Assembly (NCBI GenBank): GCA_035236585.1
Contig: CP141128.1
Coordinates: forward strand, 28,177,618 to 28,241,617
DNA length: 64,000 nt
Reading direction: 5' to 3'
From: Warburgia ugandensis
Lineage: Eukaryota; Streptophyta; Magnoliopsida; Canellales; Canellaceae
Shown: in pieces, positions 23,207-33,383 of the stretch
Layout: every line of letters begins with the position of its first letter
How positions within the stretch are numbered: the first letter of the stretch is position 1
The notes under the pieces: model-generated
Database searches by the model: none
Told to the model about the DNA's origin: nothing
What the model saw: only the letters and a program-made list of their open reading frames with translations
Position numbers and translations under genes: made by a program

Positions 23207-24443
23207 TGTAATGACCCCAATTTTTGTAATATTAAAATCCCATGAAAAGTTTAGTTTTTGAAGATAAGGGCATTTTAGTCATTTCACTATTCACCCCAAC
23301 TGAACCAAGAAATTTGGTCCTAAAAATGGTACCATTAGGTGCGTCTCTGAAAAAGGAATCGAACAAGACCAAAATCACTTAAAACGGAGTTAAACTGAGT
23401 AAGTTATAGCCCTTTGAAGTTCAAGGGCAAAACTGTAAATTTTTACAAAAACGGATTTAACCGCAAAACACAGGGGCCCGTTTTGATACGGGCACCCTTC
23501 ATCTTCAACCTCCTAGAGGTTTCTGGAATGGTGGTGTTTCAAGGAGAAACCACCACCATTCTGGAGGTTTCTCCACCGCCATTCAAAGGCGGTTAGAACC
23601 CCTCCATAACCCTCTTTAAAAGCCCTATAAATAGAGCTCTTGGGCGCCTCTAATGGCAGCCCAAAATTTGGGAGAAAACCCATTGAGGAGCAACGACCTA
23701 GAGGAGAAAACATGGAGAGAAAACCAGCCACGAAGCAGGTACGCACAAAAAATCCCCAAACCCATCTTACCCACAGTCCTAGGCTCGGTTTCCCTAGGTT
23801 TTTGCATAAAAATCCATGCGGAATAGGTCTCTAGGGAATCACCAAGGACCCTGGGACGTACCCAGGGCCGCACTGGTTCCTCAGGGATGAACCAGGGCAT
23901 CCCAAGGACGCCCCGGTCCCCCAACGACCAAGACGCCCAGACAGATCAGACGCGTCGAACGCGTCTGAGAGGAACCAAACGGGCGTGTCCATGGACGCGC
24001 CCGCTAAAGAGGAAAACGGGCGGAGCGTACCGCGCGTCTGCAGATGTGCCCGCTAAGGCACACACCACAGATGCGCCACGCGCTAGCAAAGGCATCGGTT
24101 TTGGTTTGTTAAGGAAGCCAGGGCGCATGACACTGACGCGTAGCGCCCTAGCATTCCGTCTTTTAATTCTTAAGGGTCTTATGTACGTGCGACACTAAAA
24201 TACTTATAACTTGAGATCTAGAGCTCCGATTGAGGAGCCGCAAAAGGCGTTGTGTCTGTGTCAACGATGCGGACACATCCAAACTATAAAATCCCTGATC
24301 AAGGCCTAATCAAAGGTAGGCATGACCCTTAGAATAGGATGGTGGCGCGTGACCACTGAAATGGTTTTCAAATAGGGATGCATCCCGCCTTAGGAAATTA
24401 GGTATTGCATTTAAAAATGCATGAGAAAACCCGGGTCATCACA
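23207..24443 (+). mobile_element. 3' LTR of element D with internal deletion
   Basis: Matches the 5' LTR from TGTAATGACC to the GTGGCGCGTGACCACT phrase at about 24357. It then jumps directly to GAAATGGTTTTCAAATAGGG, equal to about 19716 in the 5' LTR, and ends CCCGGGTCATCACA. Compared with the 5' LTR about 1.43 kb is missing, including both hairpins. The TATA box is kept (23626-23633). The polypurine sequence TTTTAAGGGG precedes it. Confidence 0.92.
23626..23633 (+). promoter_or_regulatory. TATA box of LTR D (3' copy)
   Basis: CCCTATAAATAGAGC, identical to the 5' LTR copy at 17549. Confidence 0.65.
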
Positions 24444-24448
24444 AGCTT
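24444..24448. repeat. Target-site duplication of element D, right copy
   Basis: AGCTT, identical to 17125-17129. The H pol reading resumes here (...FLELKGRLALTLVLSL). Confidence 0.9.
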
Positions 24449-25090
24449 CCTAGAGCTGAAGGGGAGGCTTGCCTTGACACTGGTGTTGTCCCTCACTGAT
24501 GGTAGTGGCGGCTTCATGGTGTACAATGATGCCTCAGGATAGGGGCTGGGGTGTGTTCTCATGCAGCATGCCAAAGAGAGCCATTGGTAAGGAAAAATAT
24601 TGGATATAGAGTAGAAGGTAGAACAAATCCAAAGGCTAATCTGACACTCTGATAATCCCAGGAGTGGAGAGTAAGGATCCTCTAGCCTGAGTCTCAAACT
24701 CTGGTATGTAAGCGAGAAGTGCAACTCCTCCTGAAACTGTATTATTGGTAAAAGAAACTAAACTTCCATTGCCAATTCAGGGGATTAGAAAAGCAAGCAA
24801 AGTCTTGCATATGCTTTGGGGCACTTAAAGAAGCACATGTAGAATTACCTCATGCATGACTAGGAGTTGGCTAATATCTTTTTTATCTAAAAGATCTAGC
24901 AGCATTATCTATATGGGGAGAAGTTTGATGTTTTTACAGATCATAAGCACTTAGAGCGACCTCAATATGAGTTAGAGGGGCTAGCTAGAATACTTAAAGA
25001 ATTTCAATTTTATCATATTGAACCACTTGATAAGGCTAATGTAGTTGATGATGCCCTAAGTAGGAAGTCGAGGGGCATGATTTCCAACAT
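24449..25090 (+). pseudogene. Element H RNase H domain (interrupted)
   Basis: Reads LKGRLALTLVLSLTDGSGGF then MVYNDASG (normally VYTDAS, with the catalytic Asp kept) and VLMQH. It is broken at 24577-24797 by a small insert and resumes with LAYALGHLKKHM, HYLYGEKFDVFTDHKHLE (24890-24950) and PLDKANVVDDALSRKS (about 25020-25070), the conserved end of Ty3/gypsy RNase H. Stops are scattered throughout. RNase H would degrade the RNA strand of the replication hybrid. It continues the RT part that ends at 17124. Confidence 0.86.
24577..24797. mobile_element. 221-bp unidentified insert in RNase H, flanked by CAAAG
   Basis: The pol frame is lost after VLMQHAKE and regained at KVLAYAL. The foreign stretch is bounded by CAAAG at 24572-24576 and 24798-24802, consistent with a 5-bp TSD. 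I see no clear terminal inverted repeat, poly(A) tail or Pol III box. It could be a remnant solo LTR of a small element or filler DNA. Confidence 0.5.
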
Positions 25091-25199
25091 CAATGTACGA
25101 TCAACTTTATTAGATCAAATTTTACAAGAGTAGCAGACAAGTAGTGAGACTCAGGTGTTATGTGACAAAGAGGGTTTTGAGAAGGGAGCTGGTGTTAAA

Positions 25200-26287
25200 G
25201 AGATTTCATGGTAGACTGGTTGTGCCATCCCTTGACATAGGAGCTATTGAGAGCAACTCACTATTTTAAGTTCTCCATGACACAGGAGGTACAAAGATAT
25301 ACCATGATTTGAAGAGACAATTTTAGTGGCCATGAATGAAGAAGGACATTAGGCAATGTGTAGCATGGCATATTACTTATCAGCAAATCAAGGCAGAGCA
25401 TCAGAGGCATTATTGCTATAAACTTCAAAGCTTCCAGTTTGGAAGTGGGACCACATTACAGTGGATTTTGTGGTTAGGTTGCATAGGATGTGTAGTGGAC
25501 ATGATGCAATTTGAGTTATTGTGGACTGACTCATTGAGTCAACTCACTTTTCACCTATTAGACAAAGACAATTACTAGAGAGTCTTGCTGAGCTTTATAT
25601 CTGAGAGATAGTCAGCCTGCACTGAGTTCTATTGGTCATTATTTTAGACAAGGATAGTAAAAACATCTCGTTTTTGGTAGAGTGTGAGGAACAATTGGGG
25701 ACCTCTAAGCGTTTTGGTACTGCATTTCATCCTTAGACCGACAGTCAGTCTAAGGGGATGATCCAAATGCTAAGAGCCTATGCATTAGACTAGAAGGGTT
25801 GGTTGGATGAGCATCTAGTAGAGTTCGCCTACATCAATAGTTATCACTTGAGTGTTGGTATGGCTCCATACGAGGCATTGTATGGTAGACCATGTGAACA
25901 TTGACATGTTGGAGTAATGTATGTGAGAGGCAATTCATCATATCAAAGTTGATAGAGAAGTGTGCTAATAAGATGAGACTGATTCAGAGGTGTTTGTCAA
26001 CTACTCAGAGGAGGCAAATGATCTATGCAGACCTGAGAAGGAGGCACTTAGAGTTCCATGTTAGGGACCACGTCTTTCTGAAGGTATCTCCAACCAAGGG
26101 TGTGATGAGATTTGGGGTGAAGGGTAAGCTGAGCCCTAGATATATAGAACCATTCATGATACTTGAGAGGATTGGTAGAGTTGTCTATGGGTTAGCACTA
26201 CCTTCCTCACTAGTAGATGTGCATGATGTATTCCATGTTTCTATGCTGAGGACATACGTAGCATACCATACTCATATACTAGATTAG
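25200..26287 (+). pseudogene. Element H integrase
   Basis: Landmarks: the H..H..CC zinc region is eroded (about 25270-25400, 'CSMAYYLSANQGRASEALL' in one frame). The catalytic core begins with TVDFVVRLHR (first Asp at 25464-25466), GHDAI, VIVD and THFSPIR. It then reads LAELYI, 'FGTAFHPQTD.QS.G' (about 25715-25750), and 'VEFAY..SYH.S.GMAPYEALYG' (about 25820-25890). An uninterrupted frame at 25901-26287 covers the C-terminal part, with KLSPRYIEPFMILERIG (GPY/F-type module) and LVDVHDVFHVSMLR. Integrase would insert the cDNA. The first two-thirds carries several stops, so the copy is dead. Confidence 0.86.
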
Positions 26288-26324
26288 GTACTAGCCAACC
26301 TACAACCAGATTTGACCTTGTAAG

Positions 26325-26465
26325 AGTAACCGGTATAGATACTTGATAGGAAGGAGAAGATTTTGAGGACCAAGATGATTCCCCTCATTAAGGTCCTCTG
26401 GCAACATCACTCATATGTGGAGGCCACATGGGAGGTTGAGGAGGATAGGAGGTAGCATTTTTCAA
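26325..26465 (+). pseudogene. Element H chromodomain-like tail
   Basis: Reads ILDRKEKILRTKMIPLIKVL followed by WQHHSYVEATWEVEED (about 26336-26448). This matches the C-terminal chromodomain-like tail of plant chromoviruses of the Tekay/Del type (W...H....ATWE.E). Such tails direct insertion to heterochromatin by reading histone marks; that role comes from family knowledge, not from this copy. It is followed by the usual pol-end phrase (TTTTGAGGACAAATTTTT) and a polypurine-like AAGGGACGAAG before the 3' LTR. Confidence 0.78.
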
Positions 26466-28430
26466 AGTTGTTTTGTCTTATTTGATCCACATTTAGCAAT
26501 TTTGAGGACAAATTTTTTATAAGGGACGAAGAGTGTAAGGCATGTAAACATATAATTGCAACTAATAAATCAATGCATTTACATAAAGTAGGGTAATTTT
26601 TTCATTTATTTAATTAATTATTATGTATATGTCTTAATTGTTAATAAAGAAATTTGAATGAGCGCATCAAAGAATTACATTAGGATAATAATTAAGGAGT
26701 GATTGTTGGGGTGATTTGGAAGTTTAGAAATAAATTCTCAAGATGATTGAAAGATTAAAAATCACATTAAGTAATTGCTAAGTAATTTTTTGAAAAATAA
26801 TTAAAATTAAAAATGGGGATAAAATGAGGAATTAGTAGGTCATTTGTGAAAGGGGAGTCTTAGCTTAAGCCTAACGTAAAACACATAAAGAAATTCCAAC
26901 TAATTAGGTAGGAATGGAAAGCTAATTATAATATTGGTCAGGGTGTAAATGCAAAATTTACCCTGGCCAGGATATAATTGAGAAAAATGTGTGAAATGCA
27001 AAGTTTTAATTGAATCCAGACAAGTGGGCCTTAATGCAATAGATGGGATCTGGGCCATCACAGGGGACATAGACCAAAGGTAGTCGTTTCCCCACTTAAG
27101 GCCACCTATCCATCCCTCTTATACAATGCACCTAAGTATAAAATGAAGGAAAAAAATGGCGTGGGGCCCTGGAATTCCAACTCATGCGTAGAGAAGAGAG
27201 GCAGTTGCAGAGTGAGTGGAGAGAGAGTTGGGAGAAAGGCAAGCTGGGAAGGAGGAGAGGACTGAGTGTGAGCTCTTCAAATCCAAAGGAAAAGGAGAGA
27301 AGTAGCTTAGGGAGGGGCTCAATGTGAAGTTCAGCCAAGTTGGAGCTCCATGTAGAGAGCAGGAAAACTTGCAACACAGAAATTTTTTTAGGTGTCCTAA
27401 GTTCATTTTTAGTTAGGGGACTTTTCTTGGAAGAATTACTAATATCAGCTTATTTATCCAAGCAAAGCTTGGCTAAAGCAACTTGTTTTCTACAGATTTT
27501 ACCTGGAGTTTTTCTCTGTAGCAGAAATGCCATGTATAGGAAGTTTTCAATGGTTTACCTATTATGCTGGTCTAGATATGCATTAGGCTAATTTTCTTGT
27601 TTGCATGAAGCATTCACGTGATGCTTTTTAGTTGGTAGAAATTGAGATTTATTAGTGGTTGTTGGTGCTCTGTTTGGGGAACTATAGGCAGTGTGAAAAC
27701 AATCGACGATTCACACACCTAAATGCCTCTGTAATTCACCTTCTTTTGAAAAGGCCTTTATGAGTTCCTCGTTTGCTTGAATGAACTTCCATCTAATGCA
27801 CTAAGGTAGGGATTTTTACATTAGTTAATGGAGCTTCACTTGTTACAAACCAAAACAGGGGACTGAGTGCACCCTGTTTTCCAGCACATAGTTGCAGAGA
27901 GATGGGGTTCAATTCTAGCTTAAAATCTTGGATTTGAACTCAATTTTTAGGGAATCAAATCATGGGTTTTCAAGATAGCATACAAAAATTCAATTTTACA
28001 CTAAATGTCCTATGAAATTGAAATTGACCTTATAACTTTTTGTTTTGAGGGACTCAAGCAGGGAGGAGCAGCACCATTTCTACAAGATGCATGCAAGAAA
28101 TGGTGCCACTTCCTGCTACCTACTGGGTTTCCTTGAACGTACCTGATAAATGAAAAGGGGTTCGAATAAAAATCAGAAATATTGGAGTAAATTAATCCAA
28201 ATATTGCAACTGTGACATTTGAATCATGAACAAAATCAACACACACCATTTTTCCTACTTGGTTTATGCTGGGGAGGGAAAATGGAGCCTTTTCTTTTCC
28301 CTTTGATTATAAATCTACTTAAAATGTGCCAGGAATTTTGGTTGATCACTACTTGATGATACAGAAGAAAATGGAATGCTTAAGCTAGATTTTTGCACTA
28401 AATTTGGTAACACACGATTTTTCCCATGAT

Positions 28431-28710
28431 GCTGAAATTTGAATGCATGAATAACACCTATGCTGGAAATTGGAAATGACTCTATTACTTGTTGCTGGAA
28501 TTTGAGAGTGTCTGAACTACAATTTGTGCTAGAAATGTGAACATTTAAGCTACTTTATGCTGGAAATATGAGCACTTGAACAACATAATGTTCTGGAAAA
28601 CTTGGTAATGCATAAACTAATGAAGAATGTAAAATGTTGACTATGCTTGTGCTGAAAATTTGAATATGCCTAACCATTCCTTTACTAAAAACTTTGAATG
28701 CTTGAACAAC
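28431..28710 (+). repeat. ~32-bp minisatellite in H 3' LTR
   Basis: TGCTGGAAATTTGAATG-like starts recur at 28431, 28461, 28493, 28527, 28559 and, more degenerate, to about 28685, often ending CTTGAACAAC. Spacing is about 30-34 bp. Confidence 0.7.
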
Positions 28711-28724
28711 TAGATTAGATTCTT

Positions 28725-28884
28725 GTCTTAATCACTTATGCGTTAATCCCCTATGTCATAAATCACTTAGGCTTACCTATGACTTAGTACCTAATCCTTA
28801 GTCTCCTAAGACTTAATTTCTTATGTCTTAATCTCTTGTACCTTAGTCTCAAATGACTTAATTACTTATGCCTTAGTCTCTTAT
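28725..28884 (+). repeat. Short repeat rich in CTTATGYCTTAATCTC
   Basis: Degenerate copies of CTTAATCTCTTATGCCTTAG at irregular 20-25 bp spacing, directly before the inverted LTR fragment. Confidence 0.65.
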
Positions 28885-29611
28885 TGTGACGACCTGGGTT
28901 TCATATGATGCAAATTTCATAAAAAGGCGAGATCTCTTGCTTTAGAAATATGAAATGCATGAAAATCTTTTGTTTTGGAAAGCAATCTTTCATATAAAAC
29001 CCCGAGTGTCAGAACACATTTTCAAATCATATAGCCATGGCATAATTTGAAATCAACTCCATTCCCAAGAAAGTGTTAGTCACAGCCCCATCTACAAAGA
29101 ATAACTACAATCAAGTAACATTCACTAAAAGATAAGATAGGGGTTTACTTACTTGTACTTAATTTGGATGTTCTCTGTCACGGGTGTATCCTGTCCTTAA
29201 GTGTTTACTTGTATATGAAAAATATTAAGGATTGGGTGAGTATACACTATACTCAGTAGGAGTCTATCACTACTAGTTTTACAATGCATGCTATGTTTTA
29301 AACCATATGTTCTTTAAACCATGTGCATGTTTAGACACTCATGTTCAATATCGATATTAAAAGCCATTGTCAAAATAGAATACTAACGACTTAAAGAATC
29401 GCATAATCTAAGTCAAAAGTAACATAGATATCATAAACATATACTATGATATGCATAATATGCTCAACTGAATCCAACTCATGGATCTATGGTTGACCAT
29501 ACTCATGTCATGCCATATGCATGCAAGTAAATCCTGAAAAGCATAGGGCACACTATGCCCACGACCTCAGCACCGTGTGGTCCCCGGGTACTTAGGGATT
29601 CTCGGTCATAG
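28885..29611 (-). mobile_element. Inverted, truncated D-type LTR fragment
   Basis: Begins TGTGACGACCTGGGTTT, the reverse complement of the D LTR end. It then follows D in reverse, including the reverse complements of ACTAGTAGTGATAGACTCC, the TGAGTATA hairpin (29237-29255) and the GGTACCCGGGGACCACACGG phrase. Homology ends at CTCGGTCATAG (29611), equivalent to about 19012 of the D 5' LTR. The remainder of the LTR is missing. CTTAT precedes it and I found no matching duplication on the right. Confidence 0.83.
29237..29255 (-). promoter_or_regulatory. LTR hairpin, inverted copy
   Basis: TGAGTATA-CAC-TATACTCA, the same 8-bp stem as 19382-19400 with the loop GTG on the minus strand. Confidence 0.65.
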
Positions 29612-30084
29612 TATGAGATTATACCTTAAGTCCATGTTAGTTTAAATTGAGTTATTAAGGTATATTAGTTGGAAATCATGTTAGAGTTATTTTTAAGTAC
29701 CTTGTCTCATTATCATTAAGTGTTAAATTATGTAGTTTTATGCTTTGAATTTATAATTAATTTATGGCTAAATGTTATTAGTAGATCTACTTGTTATGAG
29801 ATAAAGAGCATAAAACATCAAAAATCTATTCTAATGAGAAAGTAGAGTTTCATGACACAAATAAGAATGGAGTACTTTGGCCTTGATTAGTAAGGGCTAT
29901 AGTTAGTAGGACAATATAAGGATTATCAAATCCTTGGCCCAAACTAGGGGAAGAATAATAAATCCCATGAATGACATTATAAATATTCATGGACTTAATT
30001 AAAATCCATTAAAAAGAGTATTTAGGGTAAACATGCTTATAGGAACCTTATGAAAGGTTGAGCTATGGTCATTCTAGTGAATGA

Positions 30085-30270
30085 TGAACATAGTGGTTAA
30101 GGGGGTTATCTAATAGAGCCTCGCTCTTTCCCTATCTTCCGTTGATGTTTGTGAGGTCTAAACACCTCCTTACATGAGGATTGAAGTAACCACTTTGTGT
30201 TCACCCATTCAGGTAGTAAGCCTTAGCCAATTGGAAATAAGAGGAGCAGTCTAGATTTAGGTTTGAATAA
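30085..30270 (+). ncRNA. Candidate structured leader module, copy in LTR F
   Basis: Contains AGAGC-CTC-GCTCT (30115-30127) inside GGGGG/CCC, then GAGGT-CTAAAC-ACCTC (30153-30168) and a further GAGG (30176-30179) able to compete for the CCTC arm. Near-identical sequence occurs between PBS and gag of B (53390-53530) and, partly, A (48775-48900). The sharing between distinct elements is seen in the sequence; RNA function is inferred. Confidence 0.5.
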
Positions 30271-31725
30271 GTTACCTTCAACCAGCACATTAACTGGTTG
30301 AGTAATAATAATAAGAGCATAAAAGGTTAGTAAATTACCCAACCCTAATAAAAATAGTAAGTAAGATAAGGATGATCAAACAAGATCCATTAGATCTTGG
30401 ATGATCAAGAACAATAAGAATAAGAATACTATATTGTACTTAGTATGCATGTTATAGTTCATTAGATTAGATAATCCAAACCCTTGATCAAAGATGATTC
30501 AAGGAAGAAAACTAAGATCATCCTCCTTAGGAATGATCCAATAACTGAACTTAGATCAAAGAAGAACTAGATGATAGAAGATTTAGGACCCTGATCTTTA
30601 CTAACAGGTGTAGATTGTAAATCAATGGATCTATGAAAGATCAAGATCAAGGAGATGGACACACAAAGACTTAGAGATAGAAAAATACTTAGATAAGAAT
30701 GATCTAAAGATCATTCTAAACATCAAATCCAGTGATCAATAGGATGGTTCATAATTTATATATTGACAATACGTATGGATGTATAGATCATATACATCAG
30801 TCAGGATCATGGAAGATTTGGGAAAAGAGATCACTCCTTAAAGGTAGGAGGATTTGATGGATGCATTTACATGAGATATACATGATTGTACTCATGATCT
30901 TATGCTGACAAGATTAATGTTAATACTTGTATTAAATCTCTTGAAAACCTTATGATCCAACCAAACACATATAAGATGGTTAAAGACTAAACTATAAGTG
31001 AATAGGGAACTAGAAAATATTTCAGCCCTAAGTAAACAGACATATGGTCTGATATATATGAAATCTATTTTGCATACAAGCTCAGAGGCTTGTGAGTTGT
31101 TTTAATAGGCATAAGCCTAGGAAAATGCTATTGCTAGAGGAGTTATGAGGGTTTGGCCACCCGCTCCTTGAAATTTGATGATATGATGATACCTTGCCAA
31201 AGAGAGGCTAAAAGTCGAGTGGTGGCAATTATGGGAAGGCCACCACTGTGAAAGTCTTGCCCCCCCATACGGGCAGTGACATAATATTTTCCACCGTGGT
31301 ATCAGTGGTGAACAGGGCAGTTATCAGAGTGCACTAGTACGGATCAGACTGCAGCATAGCAACCTTTCTGATTATTTTGCACTATGATGCATATGAGAAT
31401 AAGCATAGTGAAATGCCTTATGTTGTAGCATAATGAAATGCTAGGTAATTGTATATTACCAATATTTCCCAAGAAGGAAAATTCCCAGTATAAGATTAGC
31501 TGTAATACTAAATTCTCAAAATGAAGAGAATTGATTAGCTTAGTTGGGAATGATATTTTACTATTTTCATAAATTTAACTGGTTTACTCATGAAGAGTAT
31601 GTATGTATATAGATATACATAACTCATAAAGTAAAGAGTATGTTTAAGGAAAATGAGATTATGAAGCATTGAAATTACCTTGTCAATTATTATGTTTCTT
31701 GAATCCCCTACCAAGCATTGCTTGC

Positions 31726-31754
31726 TGAGATATTGTACTTGTTGCAATATCTCA
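31726..31754 (+). promoter_or_regulatory. Hairpin in LTR F (10-bp perfect stem)
   Basis: TGAGATATTG pairs perfectly with CAATATCTCA over a 9-base loop. The flanks GCTTGC and GATACAG are shared with the hairpin of LTR C, but the inner stem differs on both arms. Confidence 0.72.
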
Positions 31755-32160
31755 GATACAGGGAAGGAGAGTTAGGAGCTCAAGATGATAGAAGACTTGA
31801 ACAAAATAATCTTCAAGGTATACCCTTGAAGACATGTATTTTTCTTTGTTGAGAGTTTTATTGTATGGTGAGCTTGAGTTTTGGATTATGTAATTTGGAC
31901 AAGTATTGTAATAGATTTGGCTATACTGTGAACCACTGGATGGATCCTAGAGTTTAATAAAAGTATATTCCTTCAATGGAATTTTATTTTGTACACAAAT
32001 TGTACATATGTTATGTATGAAGTGGTGACTTGGGTTTTCAAAACAAGTTCTAAAGAAAATAATTTCTGCTGTTTTGTTTTGCGAAATTTTTTTACACTCT
32101 TAAGGGCTCTGCCTTTCAAAATACTTTGCAAATCATGTTACAAAAGCCCGGGTCATCACA

Positions 32161-33383
32161 CAAGGGCCCTAGGGACATTGTTTTTCATCAATACTAAGGT
32201 AAGCACTACATGAGTAGTGGTGAGCCATGAGTTTAAGGATTTGCATCAAGGCTTTTGGCAAGTGCTCCTTGAGTTTAAGGATTTGCATCAAGGCTTTTGG
32301 CAAGTGCCCCAAATCATTTGTCATCAGGCCTAGGACCCTATGTTAGGATGTGTAGTTGGCCACTATCCTCTCAGATGAGATTGATACCAGCCCTGCAATG
32401 GAGAAAATAAGCAGTAGGAATAGCTTCTCATAGGAAAGTGCTTTGGGTGGTAGCTAGGCAGACCCCCATGAGGTCTAGTGAGTAGAGGCTATACAGTATC
32501 CACAAGCCCATGTAAAGGCCACAGTAGTAGCCAGTAAGTGATGGTAAGGTCCTATGAGCATATGTATGTATGTGATGTAAGCATGCAGGGCATGCCGATC
32601 ATTTCTCAAGATTTCAAACTTTATCCCTTGTCATAGGACTATATGCCATTGTATCATCCCTAATGATAGGACTATGTGCCATTGTATTGTGGAGCAATTA
32701 GTTTTCTACACAATGTGCGCATGGAACACACTAGTTCAGCTTTAGTTGTTTCAAGCACACTATATTGACAGGCTTATTAGTTTCTTTTCAATATTGTAGA
32801 TGATTTGAGATCACCAATTTTCTTCATGGATCTTTGTTTTACATATTGTGATTTTTCACTTCAAAAACTATGTATATATAGATACATAAACCTATACAAA
32901 ATGCTATTTGTATTCCTTATTTTAGGCGTGTCAACTCATATTAGTTTTTTTTCCTATCGTGGAAGTTGTTTTGCTCACCCCCCTACAACCAACATTTTAA
33001 GTGACATTTCAAATAGCCCGTGTGAGGGACTCAAGGAAGGCAAAAGTACCTGGATTAGTTTAGATGTGAGATAAGAATGTTTTGGTGAAGTCATTTTGAT
33101 GGAAATCATGCATAGGATTTCTTTTTGGGGCGGTATATAATTTAATTTTATTGACACATTGGATGATTCTGTGGTAGGTATCTCTAACCATCTTAGGTTA
33201 GAAGACTATTATTTTACATATATGTGGAGGTTTTACCATAACACCTGGAAAGAAGTTGATGAATTTCCAAAATTACTTATATATTATCACTGTGATCCTT
33301 TTTCTTTTTTTTTTAATAAGAAATTTTTTGTTGTTTTCTAAGGTTGAAAATAGAAAAATATTTGTAAAAATCGGGATGTTACA
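32161..33383 (+). mobile_element. H 3' LTR, distal part
   Basis: From about 32330 it matches 10530-11664 and ends GGGATGTTACA. Beyond 33383 the satellite array resumes, so this is the right boundary of nest 1. A 42-bp tandem duplication lies at 32228-32311. Frames 32805-33074 and 33159-33341 are not conserved as proteins between the two LTR copies. Confidence 0.8.
32228..32311 (+). repeat. 42-bp direct tandem duplication
   Basis: TGAGTTTAAGGATTTGCATC followed by AAGGCTTTTGGCAAGTGC occurs at 32228 and again at 32270, nearly identical. Confidence 0.93.

Larger units (their letters stand above)
26533..28884 (+). mobile_element. H 3' LTR, first part
   Basis: Starts TGTAAGGCATGTAAAC just after the pol end. 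No equivalent of this part survives at the H 5' LTR, which is truncated, so its extent rests on the boundary and on the LTR remainder at 32161-33383. A TATA-like CTTATACAATGC occurs near 27118, followed by a purine-rich leader (27185-27310). Open frames 27132-27406 (minus) and 27340-27591 (plus) have no recognisable homology. Confidence 0.6.
29612..32160 (+). mobile_element. LTR F (chromovirus-type end), probable solo or partial LTR
   Basis: Ends AAAGCCCGGGTCATCACA at 32160, and its last ~130 bp is related to the ends of C and D (GGGTTTTCAAAA, TTTCTGCTG). The left edge adjoins the inverted fragment; TGAGATTATACCTTAAG at 29614 may be the LTR start. It contains the shared leader module (30085-30270) and the hairpin 31726-31754. 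No PBS follows at 32161, where H LTR sequence continues, so no internal region is present. The short frames 31535-31747 and 31989-32213 are not recognised. Boundaries are uncertain. Confidence 0.6.

Noticed and set aside
23887-24198. 103-aa open frame in LTR D
   Set aside because: Arises from the CpG-rich LTR stretch; the 5' LTR copy does not keep the frame and no domain is recognised.
24577-24797. Spliceosomal intron in RNase H
   Set aside because: It contains GGTAAG near the left side and AG at the right, but the boundaries do not coincide with the frame break, while a CAAAG direct repeat does.
25336-26287. Functional integrase
   Set aside because: Only 25901-26287 is uninterrupted and the catalytic core upstream has stops; it is a remnant.
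28885-32160. One large terminal-inverted-repeat element
   Set aside because: The left end is a D-type LTR fragment and the right end a different LTR; no matching TSD and only short complementary ends.
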